The notes beneath the pieces are model-generated. The model searched no databases and was not told the DNA's origin. It saw only the letters and a program-made list of their open reading frames with translations. Below are positions 26,025-34,975 of a DNA stretch of 64,000 bases, piece by piece (positions within the stretch are counted from its first letter, which is position 1; each line of letters starts with the position of its first letter). Location of the stretch: NCBI GenBank assembly GCA_036395115.1, contig DASWDU010000012.1, positions 1 to 64,000 on the forward strand, given 5' to 3'. The stretch is from Thermoplasmata archaeon. Lineage in GTDB: Archaea > Thermoplasmatota > Thermoplasmata > RBG-16-68-12. The translations under genes were made by a program, and so were the position numbers.

Positions 26025-26486
26025 CTACCGCTGCGGCTCCCGGTACGGGGACCGCAGGGTGCCCTCCTCCCGCTTCCGGCGGTGCTCCTTTTCGTTCTTG
26101 AGCCATGCGAGGAGGCGGGACGCCGCGCCGAAGGGCCGGAACTCGAAGATGACCTTCCCGTGTTCCGCGTCTTCCGTTTCGAGCAGGACGCGTCTCCGCT
26201 TCGGGACCACGTCGACCGTCTCCTCCAGGGGGATCTCGTGGTACCGCTTCCCCTTCTTGCCGCCCGGGAGATTGAGCCATTCCATGTCGAGGAGGAGGAG
26301 CCGTCGGCGGGTCTGCCACACCCACCCCTCCCGGGGCTGGACCAAGGTCCTTTTCGCGAGGCCAATGGGCTTGTAGATTTCGTACTTCAACGCCCGGTAG
26401 CCGATGATCTGATCGCCACCGGAAAGCACGGGCTCGTTCGCCTCCGTGAGGACGACGCCCACCTCGCCGACTTGGTCGATCTTCAT
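26025..26486 (-). CDS. Hypothetical protein between gatD and gatE
   Basis: This 153-residue protein has a beta-rich core (EVGVVLTEANEPVLSGG, RRRLLLLDMEWLNLPGG) and a strongly basic, helical C-terminal third. The composition suggests a nucleic-acid or ribonucleoprotein contact, but no motif is recognisable. It lies 51 bases downstream of gatD and 87 upstream of the next gene, in what looks like a gatD-unknown-unknown-gatE operon. Confidence 0.65.
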   Translation of the reverse strand: MKIDQVGEVGVVLTEANEPVLSGGDQIIGYRALKYEIYKPIGLAKRTLVQPREGWVWQTRRRLLLLDMEWLNLPGGKKGKRYHEIPLEETVDVVPKRRRVLLETEDAEHGKVIFEFRPFGAASRLLAWLKNEKEHRRKREEGTLRSPYREPQR

Positions 26487-26537
26487 TCGGCGACGCTATC
26501 CGGGTCCGCGGGATAAGGATGACGAGGGACCGCGGCG

Positions 26538-27842
26538 CTACTCGGCGAACTCGTCGAGCCCGATTCGTGGATTGATTTCCCCCGCGACGTTCGTGGCCAT
26601 GGCCCGGGCGACGTCCGCGGGATCGCGTGTGTGCCCGAGGATCCACATCAACTTGACGTACGCCGTCTCCGGACTCATGTCCTCGCCTCCGATCACGCCC
26701 GCTTTGATCAGATCGCGTCCGGTGTCGTACACGTGCATGTCGACGCGACCCTGGAGCGTCTGCGTCGTCATGACGATCGTGACGCCGTCTTTCGCGAAGC
26801 GGTGCACGACCGGGACGAGGTCCTCGGATACGTGGCCGAGGCCCGTGCCCGCGAGGACGGCTCCATGGACGTCCTGGAGAATCGCCTCGAGTTCGGCGAC
26901 CTGCTGGCCCGGGTAGAAGTACGCGAGGGCGACCTTCGTGTCGAGCGCGTCGTCTACCTTCGTCGGGCCTCGGGAGCGAGGCAATGCGTGCCCGGCGAGT
27001 TCGACGCGGCCGTCCGGGAGGACGCGTCCGAGCGGCGCGGCGTTGAGGGACCGGAAAGCGTCCCGCCGGGACGAGTGCATCTTGCGGACCTTCGTGCCTC
27101 GGTGGATCGCCCCGAAGGAATCACTCGTCTCGCCGTGCATCACGGCGACGATCTCGCCGAGGTCCGCGGTCGCCACGCGGGCCGCGCTGAGTAGGTTCGT
27201 CGCGGCGTCCGACGACGGACGGTCGCTCGACCGCTGCGCCCCGACGACGGCGACGGGACCCGTCAGCTCGCGGAGCATGAACGACAGAGCCGCGGTCGTG
27301 AAATGCAGCGTGTCCGTCCCGTGCGGGATGATCACGCCGTCCGCGCCCCCGTTGAGTTCCTTGCCCGTCTCCCGGGCGAGCCGCTGCCAGTTCTCCGGCT
27401 TCAGGTTCTCGCTGTAGATGCTGTAGATGACCCGCGCCCGCACGTTGCACACGTCGAGGAGTTCCGGGACGCTGAAGACCAGCTCCTCCGTCGTGACGGC
27501 GGGATGCACGGCCCCCGTGCGATAGTCGACGTACGAGGCGATCGTGCCGCCCGTCCCGAGGAGCGCGACGGTCGGCTTGCCCTGGGTCGGCGGCGGGAGG
27601 TGTCGCTCGACGGACGTCGGTGCGTGCTTCGCCGTCACGTCCACGGACTCGATGTCCGCCACTTCGATGCCGACGTTGTATCCGCTCGAGAGCTTGATCG
27701 TCAGGATGTCGGGGCCGCTGAATCCGTGGTGCGGCATGACGATTCCCTCGTACCGCTGGCCCTTCGCGCGGACGACGACGGCGTCTCCTTGACCCGCCCT
27801 CGAGCGGTCGAGCAGCGCCCGCACCCGTGGCGGGTACTCCAT
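26538..27842 (-). CDS. gatD: Glutamyl-tRNA(Gln) amidotransferase subunit D
   Basis: GatD is the L-asparaginase-like subunit that releases ammonia from glutamine or asparagine for GatE. The 434-residue protein begins MEYPPRVRALLDR, has an N-terminal beta-barrel domain (VVRAKGQRYEGIVMPHH), and then the asparaginase core with TVALLGTGGTIASYVD (nucleophile Thr), the second catalytic block IIPHGTDTLHFTTAAL, and a conserved Lys in FGAIHRGTKVRKMHSS. An ATG four codons upstream is an alternative start. It is the first gene of the gat cluster. Confidence 0.96.
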   Translation of the reverse strand: MEYPPRVRALLDRSRAGQGDAVVVRAKGQRYEGIVMPHHGFSGPDILTIKLSSGYNVGIEVADIESVDVTAKHAPTSVERHLPPPTQGKPTVALLGTGGTIASYVDYRTGAVHPAVTTEELVFSVPELLDVCNVRARVIYSIYSENLKPENWQRLARETGKELNGGADGVIIPHGTDTLHFTTAALSFMLRELTGPVAVVGAQRSSDRPSSDAATNLLSAARVATADLGEIVAVMHGETSDSFGAIHRGTKVRKMHSSRRDAFRSLNAAPLGRVLPDGRVELAGHALPRSRGPTKVDDALDTKVALAYFYPGQQVAELEAILQDVHGAVLAGTGLGHVSEDLVPVVHRFAKDGVTIVMTTQTLQGRVDMHVYDTGRDLIKAGVIGGEDMSPETAYVKLMWILGHTRDPADVARAMATNVAGEINPRIGLDEFAE

Positions 27843-27907
27843 CGTCCCTCGCAACCGGTCGGCCGGATATGGTCTTTGTGCCGCGAAGGCGAAAAGCCCG
27901 CATCACC

Positions 27908-28165
27908 ATGGCAGCGTCCGTGGCCCGCACCGCCCGCGAAGTCCTGAACGAGCTGCGCTGGCGTGAGCCCCGTCGGCTCTCCGGCGCGGAGCTGTGGTAC
28001 GCCGACCGGGCTCACCCGGAAGGCTTTCGAGTGATCCGCGGCTCCGAGATTGTCGACCTCGAGCGCCGCTATTTCACCACCGCCGGAGCGCGCCTCCCGT
28101 ACTATAAGATTGTCCGGATCGAGTGTGCCGGGGAGGTGCTTTTCATCCGACGGGCCACTCGCTAA
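27908..28165 (+). CDS. UPF0248/DUF504 (MJ1316-like) RNA-binding domain protein
   Basis: The 85-residue protein matches the small MJ1316-type domain: TAREVLNELRWR at the start, then ELWYADRAHPEGFRVIRGSE and a C-terminal LPYYKIVRIECAGEVLFIRR, where the family usually has a P-x-H-R-I motif. This domain is thought to recognise RNA ends. Upstream in-frame ATGs (27869, 27827) are less suitable, since the family starts close to TAREVLN. It diverges from gatD. Confidence 0.8.
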   Translation: MAASVARTAREVLNELRWREPRRLSGAELWYADRAHPEGFRVIRGSEIVDLERRYFTTAGARLPYYKIVRIECAGEVLFIRRATR

Positions 28166-28257
28166 AGGGCTTTCCAGATGGCCGGAGACAGGACGAGAAC
28201 GAAAGGGGTGGCGGCTTCGCTATCGAGGCGCGGGGGTGCGAAGCCGATCTTGCCGGC

Positions 28258-28653
28258 TCACGTGTGCTTGGACCAGGGGAGGTACGGGTTCGCCGCTGCC
28301 AGGATTGCGCCGAGGAGCCCGATGACGCCGCCGATCGTTCCGGGAAGGCCGCCGAAAGCGAGCAAGACGACGCTTACGACGCCCGCCACGATCGCGCTGT
28401 TCATCAAGTTCTTGTGGCCGATCTTGGGCGCAATCAACAGCGCAGCCCCAAGGACGACGTCGACCACGAGGACCGTCGTCGTGCTCGCGAGCTGGTTCGC
28501 TGCGATACCGCCCTGAGCCCAGTCGATCGCGTACAAGAGGACGGACAGGAGGATCGCCAGCGCGCCCCCGAGCATCAGCAGCAATTCATGCGGCTGCTTG
28601 TCTGCGAGGTCCGCAATCGCCGTCCTGCCGGCCGATTCGTAGCTTTGGGTCAT
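28258..28653 (-). CDS. Small four-span membrane protein
   Basis: Starting at the ATG giving MTQSYESAGRTAIADL the protein has 131 residues with four hydrophobic segments (about 26-43, 56-74, 84-105, 107-124). It resembles generic small integral membrane proteins of archaea, with no charged active-site residues inside the membrane. The frame extends upstream but without protein-like composition. No role can be proposed. Confidence 0.68.
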   Translation of the reverse strand: MTQSYESAGRTAIADLADKQPHELLLMLGGALAILLSVLLYAIDWAQGGIAANQLASTTTVLVVDVVLGAALLIAPKIGHKNLMNSAIVAGVVSVVLLAFGGLPGTIGGVIGLLGAILAAANPYLPWSKHT

Positions 28654-28807
28654 GGTGCCCGGGCCACGGCCTCCCCCCGCTGATAAGCGTTCCTTTCCCG
28701 ACCGCGGCCGGTGATAATCAACGGAGTTGAGAATCACATTCAGTAACACCGGACCGAGTCGGCGATGCGGTTTTCCCGGGGTGTGCCATGCCCCTTCCGG
28801 TATCACG

Positions 28808-29089
28808 ATGCCCGGTTTCCCTGAAGAGGTCCTGACGCGAACGAAGAAAGGCGAGACCGAAGTCCGCTCGTTGATTGACCGCGGTCGGTATGTCCGATAC
28901 CACTACCTCCACCCGGAGACAGGTCAGCCCATGGAAGGGGGCAAGGTGAAGCTCGTGCTGCTTTCCGACGCGGGCCGCAAGGAGGAGTTCTTCATCATCC
29001 CGACGAAGTCGGAACGCGCCCTCCTCGTCCCCGCCGCGGAGAAGGGTCCCCGGAAAATCTGGGATGGAACGAAGGCCGTCGAGCTATAG
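28808..29089 (+). CDS. Small hypothetical soluble protein
   Basis: The 93-residue protein begins MPGFPEEVLTRTKKGETEVR, has alternating charged and hydrophobic residues and looks like a compact beta-rich domain (KLVLLSDAGRKEEFFIIPTK). I recognise no family. It is convergent with the AlaX gene with a 31-base gap. Upstream in-frame ATG at 28727 would add 27 residues of unlikely sequence. Confidence 0.62.
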   Translation: MPGFPEEVLTRTKKGETEVRSLIDRGRYVRYHYLHPETGQPMEGGKVKLVLLSDAGRKEEFFIIPTKSERALLVPAAEKGPRKIWDGTKAVEL

Positions 29090-29120
29090 CTCGGACAGCG
29101 TAGCGCTGGGTTCGTTCGGT

Positions 29121-29852
29121 TCACGGCGGAACGAGATCGTATACGATTCGGTCCGTCTCGCGCCCTTTCGACCGCTTTTCCAAGATGCGCACCTGGCCGA
29201 TCTCGGAGACGCTCTTCAAATGGGTCCCGCCACACGGACAGTAGTCGGCCGATCCGATTTGGATGATGCGTAACCGGCGCACGGATTCGGGGATGAGCTC
29301 GAGGAGCGCGCGATCCTCGATCTTCCCCTGCACGACGACGCGGTCCTCCTCGAAGATCGAGACGTCCTGAGCCGTTCCGATGACTCGATTGCACTCGTCC
29401 TCGATTCGTTTCAGGTCGTCCGGTGTGAAGTTCGCGGGTTGGAAGTCCACGCGGCTGTAGTCCGTGTGAATCTGATTGCCGACCGTCCGGGCGCCGTAGA
29501 TGCGGAACACGAGACCGGACATGAGATGCTGCGACGTGTGCATCCGCATGTGTTTGTACCGCCGCTCCCAGTCGACGATTCCATGGACCGAGTCGCTCGA
29601 CGGCATGCGATCGAGATAGTGCTTGATGACCCCCTTTTCCTTCATCACTCGGAGGACCTTCGATTCGCCGCCGCTCCACCCGAGGACGCCCGTGTCGTAC
29701 GGCTGGCCGCCGCCGTCCGCGTAAAACAGCGTCTGGTCTAGGACAACGAAGTCGGGTCCCCGGTCGACGACCGACGCGTCGAACTCGCGGGCGTAGCACG
29801 GGTCCGGATCTTGCCCCCCGCGCTCCGCCATGTAAAGCACCCGCGTCGCCAT
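29121..29852 (-). CDS. alaX: AlaX-type alanyl-tRNA editing protein
   Basis: AlaX hydrolyses Ser or Gly mischarged on tRNA(Ala) in trans. The 243-residue protein has the editing-domain motifs FYADGGGQPYDTG, the zinc ligands HTSQH, and CPCGGTHLKSVSEIG, which supplies the remaining Cys and His ligands. It is the medium-length class with an N-terminal beta-barrel. A TATA-like CCTATATG at about 29876-29882 lies close to the first possible ATG (29879), so the ATG at 29852 (MATRVLYMAERGG) is favoured, on a nearly leaderless mRNA. Confidence 0.92.
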   Translation of the reverse strand: MATRVLYMAERGGQDPDPCYAREFDASVVDRGPDFVVLDQTLFYADGGGQPYDTGVLGWSGGESKVLRVMKEKGVIKHYLDRMPSSDSVHGIVDWERRYKHMRMHTSQHLMSGLVFRIYGARTVGNQIHTDYSRVDFQPANFTPDDLKRIEDECNRVIGTAQDVSIFEEDRVVVQGKIEDRALLELIPESVRRLRIIQIGSADYCPCGGTHLKSVSEIGQVRILEKRSKGRETDRIVYDLVPP

Positions 29853-29955
29853 GCGGCTAGGGAACGTGGCTGCCCGCATATAGGATTCTCCTCTGAGACG
29901 CCGCGATAGGAGTCAGACCACAAGCGATAAATCATCCGAGCATTTCGAGGCTTGC

Positions 29956-30150
29956 GTGGCCGCGAACCGTCCGAAGCCCCATTCCCCTTCGATTGAGGTC
30001 GTGATCTACTTCGGATTTCTCCTCGCGTTCCTGGGACTCCTCGCGGTCATGTCGGGCGTCCTCGGGGTGATTCCGCTGGACATCGTGTTCGTCGGCTTCA
30101 TCTTCGTGGTGCTCGGCGCCGTCGTCATGATGGACCGCGTCATCGGATAG
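29956..30150 (+). CDS. Small two-span membrane protein
   Basis: The 64-residue protein starts at a GTG and has two membrane segments (about residues 15-37 and 41-60), ending in a short charged tail. A TATA-like CGATAAATC lies about 25 bases upstream, implying a leaderless message starting at this GTG. Function is unknown. A perfect hairpin follows its stop codon. Confidence 0.65.
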   Translation: MAANRPKPHSPSIEVVIYFGFLLAFLGLLAVMSGVLGVIPLDIVFVGFIFVVLGAVVMMDRVIG

Positions 30151-30152
30151 CC

Positions 30153-30173
30153 GGTCGAAACCCGAGTTCGACC
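30153..30173. terminator. Perfect 7-bp hairpin after the small membrane gene
   Basis: GGTCGAA and TTCGACC pair perfectly around the loop ACCCGAG, starting three bases after the stop codon. There is no T-run, so classical termination is not certain; it may protect the mRNA 3' end. The remaining 190 bases to the acyl-CoA dehydrogenase stop hold nothing recognisable. Confidence 0.4.
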
Positions 30174-30365
30174 GCCCGCTTGCCCTCACCCGCCGTCGTG
30201 CCACCCGCAGCGTCTCCGCCGAGACGTCTCGGCCGGTGACCCGATGCCACGCCGAACGAGCGGCACGCCGAGCGCGAAGGTCCCGCCCAGGAACATCGAG
30301 GACGTCGACGAAAGGGGCCCCGACGGCGGAAGAGCTCGTGAATGAATGGGTAGGCCTGCGACCGT

Positions 30366-31502
30366 TCACTTCCCAAGAACCGCACGCGCGATGACGAGCC
30401 GCTGGATTTCCGACGTGCCCTCATAGATCTCCGTCACCCGCTGGTCGCGGTACAGCTTCTCGACGACGTAGTCTTTGATGAAGCCGTACCCGCCGTGGAT
30501 CTGCACGGCCGAATCGACCGCGCGGTGGGCCGCCTCGGAGGCGAACAGCTTCGCCACGCTCGACTCGTAGGTGTGCCGCCGCCCGAGGTCCTCCAGGTGG
30601 GCGGCCCGGTATGTCAGGAGGCGCGCCGCCTCGATCTCCGTCGCCATGTCCGCGAGCTTCCACTGGATCGCCTGGAACTCCGCGATTTTCTGTCCGAACG
30701 CCTCCCGCTCCCTCGCGTACTTCAGCGACTCCTCGAGCGCGCGCTGAGCGATCCCGAGGGCCTGCGCCGCGATGCCAATCCGTCCGCCGTCGAGGGTCGC
30801 CATCGCGATCGTGAAACCTTTGTTCATCTCGCCGAGCAGGTTGTCTTTCGGGATCCGCATTTCGTCGAATCCGAGGACGACCGTGTCGCTCGCGCGGATC
30901 CCCATCTTGTCCTCCTTCTTCAGCACGGAGAACCCTTTCGCGTCCGTGGGGACGATGAACGCCGAGATGTCGTGCTTGTTTCGGCCCGTCCGAGCGTACG
31001 CGATGACGATTTGGGCGGCGGAGGCGTTCGTCGCGAACGACTTCGTCCCGTTCAGGACCCACTCGGGTCCGTCGAGCGTCGCCGTCGTCCGCATCGCCGC
31101 CGCGTCGGAACCGCTCCCGGGTTCCGTGAGGGCGTAGGCCCCGATCGACTCGCCGCGGGCCACGGGCCCGAGATACCGGCGTTTCTGCTCCTTCGTCCCA
31201 TACCGGAGGAGCGGCTCGCAGACGAGGCCGTTGCACACGGCCGCGATGACCCCCGCGCTCGCGTCGGCGCGGGAGAGTTCCTCGATCGTGATCGCATAGC
31301 ACACCGCGTCGAGGCCCGACCCGCCGTACTTCTCCGGGACGAACACCCCCATCAGGCCGAGCTCGCCCATCTTCTTCGCCCAGGCGGTGGGGAACTGCTG
31401 GCTTTCGTCGAACGCACGGGACTGGGGGACGATCTCCTGCTCGGCAAACTCGCGTACCGTCTTGCGGGTGATTTCCTGCGTCTCCGTGAGCCCGAAGTCC
31501 AT
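30366..31502 (-). CDS. Acyl-CoA dehydrogenase
   Basis: This flavoenzyme introduces a trans-2 double bond into acyl-CoA in beta-oxidation or branched-chain amino-acid breakdown. The 378-residue protein has the full family layout: an N-terminal helical domain, the FAD-contact YALTEPGSGSDAAAMRT, the beta domain, and the C-terminal QIHGGYGFIKDYVVEKLYRD followed by the catalytic base in IYEGTSEIQRL. It most resembles short-chain (butyryl/isovaleryl) types. No electron-transfer flavoprotein genes are adjacent. Confidence 0.95.
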   Translation of the reverse strand: MDFGLTETQEITRKTVREFAEQEIVPQSRAFDESQQFPTAWAKKMGELGLMGVFVPEKYGGSGLDAVCYAITIEELSRADASAGVIAAVCNGLVCEPLLRYGTKEQKRRYLGPVARGESIGAYALTEPGSGSDAAAMRTTATLDGPEWVLNGTKSFATNASAAQIVIAYARTGRNKHDISAFIVPTDAKGFSVLKKEDKMGIRASDTVVLGFDEMRIPKDNLLGEMNKGFTIAMATLDGGRIGIAAQALGIAQRALEESLKYAREREAFGQKIAEFQAIQWKLADMATEIEAARLLTYRAAHLEDLGRRHTYESSVAKLFASEAAHRAVDSAVQIHGGYGFIKDYVVEKLYRDQRVTEIYEGTSEIQRLVIARAVLGK

Positions 31503-31590
31503 CGCGTCCGTCGAAGGTCCTTCGACCGGATAAAATCTCCGCGGCGCGCGAAGCTTGATGCGTTGCGACTCCCTCGCCGACCGCGTGCCG

Positions 31591-32463
31591 ATGTCGCTCG
31601 AACCCCTGCAGACGACGGATGCGCACGCCTACTGGCGGGTCTTCGTGTCCGGCCGGGGGGACCTCCCGACCCAAGACCTGAAGGTCCATCTCGACCGGTA
31701 CCTGGCCCTCCCGCCGGAAGAGCAACGGGCCCACTTCGCCTTTCGGATGGACGGCCGAATCGTCGGGGCGATCCGGCTCGGGCACGGGGAGATCTCCGGA
31801 TTCTCGATGGACCCCGCCCACGCGTCGGAGACGACCGGGGCCCTCCTGAGGGCGGTCGATTTCCTCCGGGCGGCCGGCGAAGGCCCGATTACGGCCCACT
31901 ACGAGGACCGGTACGAGCCGTCGTTCGCGGGGCTCGGGTTCCGGCGAATTTTCGCCCGGATGTGGATGGAGGCCGCGACGGTGCGTGCCCCCATCCCCGA
32001 CGGCGTCCGACTCGTGCATCCGGAGGAAGCGGAGATCGCGCGGCTCACGGCGTTCCTCATGGAAGTCTACGAAGGCCATGTGGAACAGCAGCACGGGCTG
32101 CACACGGGCACGGAGGAGGAGTGGCGCGACTACGTCGGAGGACTCCTCAAGGGCGATTCGGGCCGGTTCATGCCCGACGCGTCGTTCGTGACCCTCGACG
32201 GCACGCGAATCGTCGGCGCGATCCTCATCACCCACTGGATGGGCATGCCGCTCGTCGCGGAACTGGGCGTCGCGAAGGACCGCCGCGGTCGGGGCCTCGG
32301 CCACGCCCTGCTCCAGGCGGCGATGAACCGGCTCGAGGGCCTCGGCGAGCGGCGGCTCGCGCTCTACGTGACGGTCGGAAACGATCCGGCGGTGGCGCTG
32401 TATCGGTCCGCGGGGTTCGTCCAGGTCGGCGGGCAGTCCGTCACCGCGCGGATCGAGCCGTGA
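31591..32463 (+). CDS. GNAT-family acetyltransferase, probably two-domain
   Basis: The protein of 290 residues has a clear C-terminal GNAT domain: VAELGVAKDRRGRGLGHALL is the acetyl-CoA-binding R/Q-x-x-G-x-G/A loop and VGNDPAVALYRSAGFVQV is the C-terminal signature. The N-terminal half (residues 1-135) looks like a second, weaker GNAT-type fold. The substrate is unknown. An ATG and TTG 11-12 codons upstream are alternative starts. It diverges from the acyl-CoA dehydrogenase gene. Confidence 0.87.
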   Translation: MSLEPLQTTDAHAYWRVFVSGRGDLPTQDLKVHLDRYLALPPEEQRAHFAFRMDGRIVGAIRLGHGEISGFSMDPAHASETTGALLRAVDFLRAAGEGPITAHYEDRYEPSFAGLGFRRIFARMWMEAATVRAPIPDGVRLVHPEEAEIARLTAFLMEVYEGHVEQQHGLHTGTEEEWRDYVGGLLKGDSGRFMPDASFVTLDGTRIVGAILITHWMGMPLVAELGVAKDRRGRGLGHALLQAAMNRLEGLGERRLALYVTVGNDPAVALYRSAGFVQVGGQSVTARIEP

Positions 32464-32536
32464 TTATTCTCACCCGTGAATCCAGCGAGCGTAGACTTAA
32501 GGACCGTCGGTCCGCATCGAACGTCCGGTCGGGTCG

Positions 32537-32830
32537 ATGGCGGTCTCCGCGGAGCAGTTCGTGGTCCTCGTGCTCAGCATCTCGTGCGGCGTCCTCGGGG
32601 CGTTCCTGCTCGCCCACAGAGGCGTGCGGATGATGCGAGGCGGCCTGTTGTACCGACTCAGCGTCGGTCTCGCCGCGGTCGGGATTGCGTTGAGCCTCAG
32701 CGCGGCCGCGCGGATCCTCTTGGCCGACACCCCCGTCCCGGATGCCTTCCTGGTCGTGGCGCTCGTCGTCTTGTTCTACGTCGGATACAGCGCGTGGCTC
32801 AGCGCCCATCAGATGCCGGCCGAAGCGTGA
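32537..32830 (+). CDS. Small three-span membrane protein
   Basis: The 97-residue protein has three membrane segments (about residues 5-27, 38-61, 68-88), no charged residues inside them, and a short tail. It is followed after five bases by a small helical protein on the same strand, so the two form a likely operon. No family is recognised. Confidence 0.65.
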   Translation: MAVSAEQFVVLVLSISCGVLGAFLLAHRGVRMMRGGLLYRLSVGLAAVGIALSLSAAARILLADTPVPDAFLVVALVVLFYVGYSAWLSAHQMPAEA

Positions 32831-32834
32831 GATC

Positions 32835-33080
32835 GTGGGTGCGGAAGGGGCGTACGAGCGCATCGAGGCCGACATGAGGGCCATCTGGGGTGACATGGCC
32901 CTTGCGATGCTGCGGAAGCGGCTGCGCGACGTACGCGCGGACCGCTCGTCCCTCACGCGGGACGACCTGGTCAAGGTCGTCGAGCTGCTCCGCGCCCGGA
33001 CGCTGCCGTCCATCATCGGCGAGGAAGGGGCGGACGTGAAGGCGAGGCAGTATCTCGAGTGGATCGCAGACGGCTCGTGA
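32835..33080 (+). CDS. Small helical hypothetical protein
   Basis: Starting from the GTG at 32835 this 81-residue protein is mostly alpha-helical and highly charged (AYERIEADMRAIWGDMALAM, RDDLVKVVELLRAR). It looks cytosolic. The start lies five bases after the stop of the small membrane protein, which suggests translational coupling and perhaps a physical link between the two. A longer frame overlapping the membrane gene is open but not protein-like. Confidence 0.6.
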   Translation: MGAEGAYERIEADMRAIWGDMALAMLRKRLRDVRADRSSLTRDDLVKVVELLRARTLPSIIGEEGADVKARQYLEWIADGS

Positions 33081-33185
33081 GCCGTGGCGGGATCTTCTCG
33101 ACATCGTCGCTGCGGTCCAGCTCGCGTGGAGTGCGCGATGCAATCGAAATCCTCCGCGGGCCCTTTCTCGATCGACTCGACAGGC

Positions 33186-34760
33186 TCACGCCGCCGGAAA
33201 ACTCACGGTGTGGCCCTCCGCCTGGCGTTGCGTCTTGGCGGGAGCCCGGATTCGGAACCCTTTGCGGCGGGCGTATCGGTGCATGATTCCCAGGATGTAC
33301 CGCCCGCCGATCCGGCCCGTCGCGACGACCATCGCCTTCATCAGCGGAGGGAGCTGCGTCAGGCGCCAGAGATCTTCGTCGATTTCCATGAGCACGTGCC
33401 GCCACGCACGGTACGCGACGTTGAAGCGCGACTCGTCGATCATCTCGTCGAGGTTGTAGAACTCTTCGCCTCGTAGCACGCCGATCGGCACGAACGTCAG
33501 CGGCGCCGTGACGAAGTGCGCCCCCGGAATCTGCTCCATCCGATCGATGAGGTCGACGGTCATCCACGCATCGTCCGGCGTCTCTCCGGGGAGGCCCAGG
33601 ATAATCGTGAAAGCGGGGTACCAGTAATTTCGGCACAAGATCTCCGTGCCTTGGACCACGATGTCCGGCCACTCCTCCGCCGTGAATGGCGCCGCCTTCC
33701 GGTGAAGGACGGCGCGCGAGAGGGACGGGCTGCCCGTCTCGATGCCGCTCTGGATTCCGACGAGCTTGTCCGGGCCTGCCCTCACGATCTCGGAGAGGTC
33801 TTCGATCAGCCCCGGGTTCGTCACGGCCGCGCTGACGGTCCCGTGCGTCGGATAGCAGTGCGAGACGCCCGGTTGGCCCATGACGAAACGGAAGAGCTCC
33901 TTGACGGCGTCTTCGTTCGGCTCCATCGTCCTCCAGTTCTCGAGCTGGTACAGGAAGATGTCGTCCGAGTGCAGTTGGATCGACGATTGGCCGATTCGAG
34001 CGTTCATTGCCACTTCGTCGGCGATGTAGTCAAGGGGGAAGTACCGCGGACGGCGGAGCGTCACCTCGCAGAACTCGCAGCCGCGGCCGCACCCGCGCAT
34101 GACCTCGTTCATCGCGTGCATCGTGGGCCCGAGGATCTTCGGGATCTGCTCGACGGACGGCGCGGTCGCGTTCGTGAATCGCATCACGGGCGGCGCGTCT
34201 CCGTTCGCAATCCGGTCGAAGATCTCGGGGACGAGGTGGTCGACCTCCCCATGGACGATGTGATCAATCCCCAGGGATGCCTGCATCTCGGTGCGATAGT
34301 CGAAATGCCATGCGCCCGGTCCGCCCAGGACGACCTTGTATTTCCGCCCGGGACGCTGCACGTGCCCGACCAGTTCGAGGAACTTCGCCTTCGTGTAAGG
34401 GGTCAAGATGCCGCCCATCGTGAAGGACATGCTCACAGGCCCGAGGCCGAGCGGATCCATCGAGTGCAGCCCCACGATTTCCGTGTCGTCCGTGATGTAA
34501 CGGTCGATGTCATCGGGCGGGGCGATGACGACCTCCTCGCGCCCGTGCGCACGGGCCAGCGACGCCTCGACCTTTCGAAGGCCGTAGGGGACCCGGACGG
34601 GCCGGCCGTCCCCGTCGAGCTTCGGCGGGTCCGCGAGAATCCGGAAGACGAGCCGCGAGTGCCAGAAGTCGGTGGGGATGCAACTGAAGAACGTCGCCAA
34701 GGGAACGTTCCGGTAGTCCGTCATCAGTGTATAGTCGGCCGCGAGCACGTATCTTGCCAT
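33186..34760 (-). CDS. Radical SAM protein with N-terminal cobalamin-binding-like domain
   Basis: The 524-residue protein has a Rossmann-like N-terminal region with a B12-binding-domain feel (TEIVGLHSMDPLGLGPVS, YKVVLGGPGAWHFDY) and then a radical SAM TIM barrel with the iron-sulfur motif CGRGCEFCE (C-x3-C-x2-C) at about residues 221-228. IQLHSDDIFLYQLEN, GIQSGIETGSPSLS and TIILGLPGETPDDAW follow. This class performs difficult methylations or C-C bond formation. One possibility is a GDGT ring-forming enzyme (Grs type), since related archaeal proteins act on tetraether lipids, but this is only an idea. It stands alone. Confidence 0.88.
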   Translation of the reverse strand: MARYVLAADYTLMTDYRNVPLATFFSCIPTDFWHSRLVFRILADPPKLDGDGRPVRVPYGLRKVEASLARAHGREEVVIAPPDDIDRYITDDTEIVGLHSMDPLGLGPVSMSFTMGGILTPYTKAKFLELVGHVQRPGRKYKVVLGGPGAWHFDYRTEMQASLGIDHIVHGEVDHLVPEIFDRIANGDAPPVMRFTNATAPSVEQIPKILGPTMHAMNEVMRGCGRGCEFCEVTLRRPRYFPLDYIADEVAMNARIGQSSIQLHSDDIFLYQLENWRTMEPNEDAVKELFRFVMGQPGVSHCYPTHGTVSAAVTNPGLIEDLSEIVRAGPDKLVGIQSGIETGSPSLSRAVLHRKAAPFTAEEWPDIVVQGTEILCRNYWYPAFTIILGLPGETPDDAWMTVDLIDRMEQIPGAHFVTAPLTFVPIGVLRGEEFYNLDEMIDESRFNVAYRAWRHVLMEIDEDLWRLTQLPPLMKAMVVATGRIGGRYILGIMHRYARRKGFRIRAPAKTQRQAEGHTVSFPAA

Positions 34761-34975
34761 CGCCCCCCCACCGCTAGACGGACGAGCGTCCAGACGGAGT
34801 TCGATGAGCGTCAGGTCCCGTAGACCCCCGGATTGGCCCGTGCCGTTAGATATAGATTGCGTTTCCGTGGGACGGACTGGTTCCCGAGCCTCATCGGCGG
34901 TTCGTCTCCGGACTCCTTCGAGAGACCGAAGGGTTCATCGCCGACGTCCGGTTCGCCGCGCGCGAGGCGGTGCCA

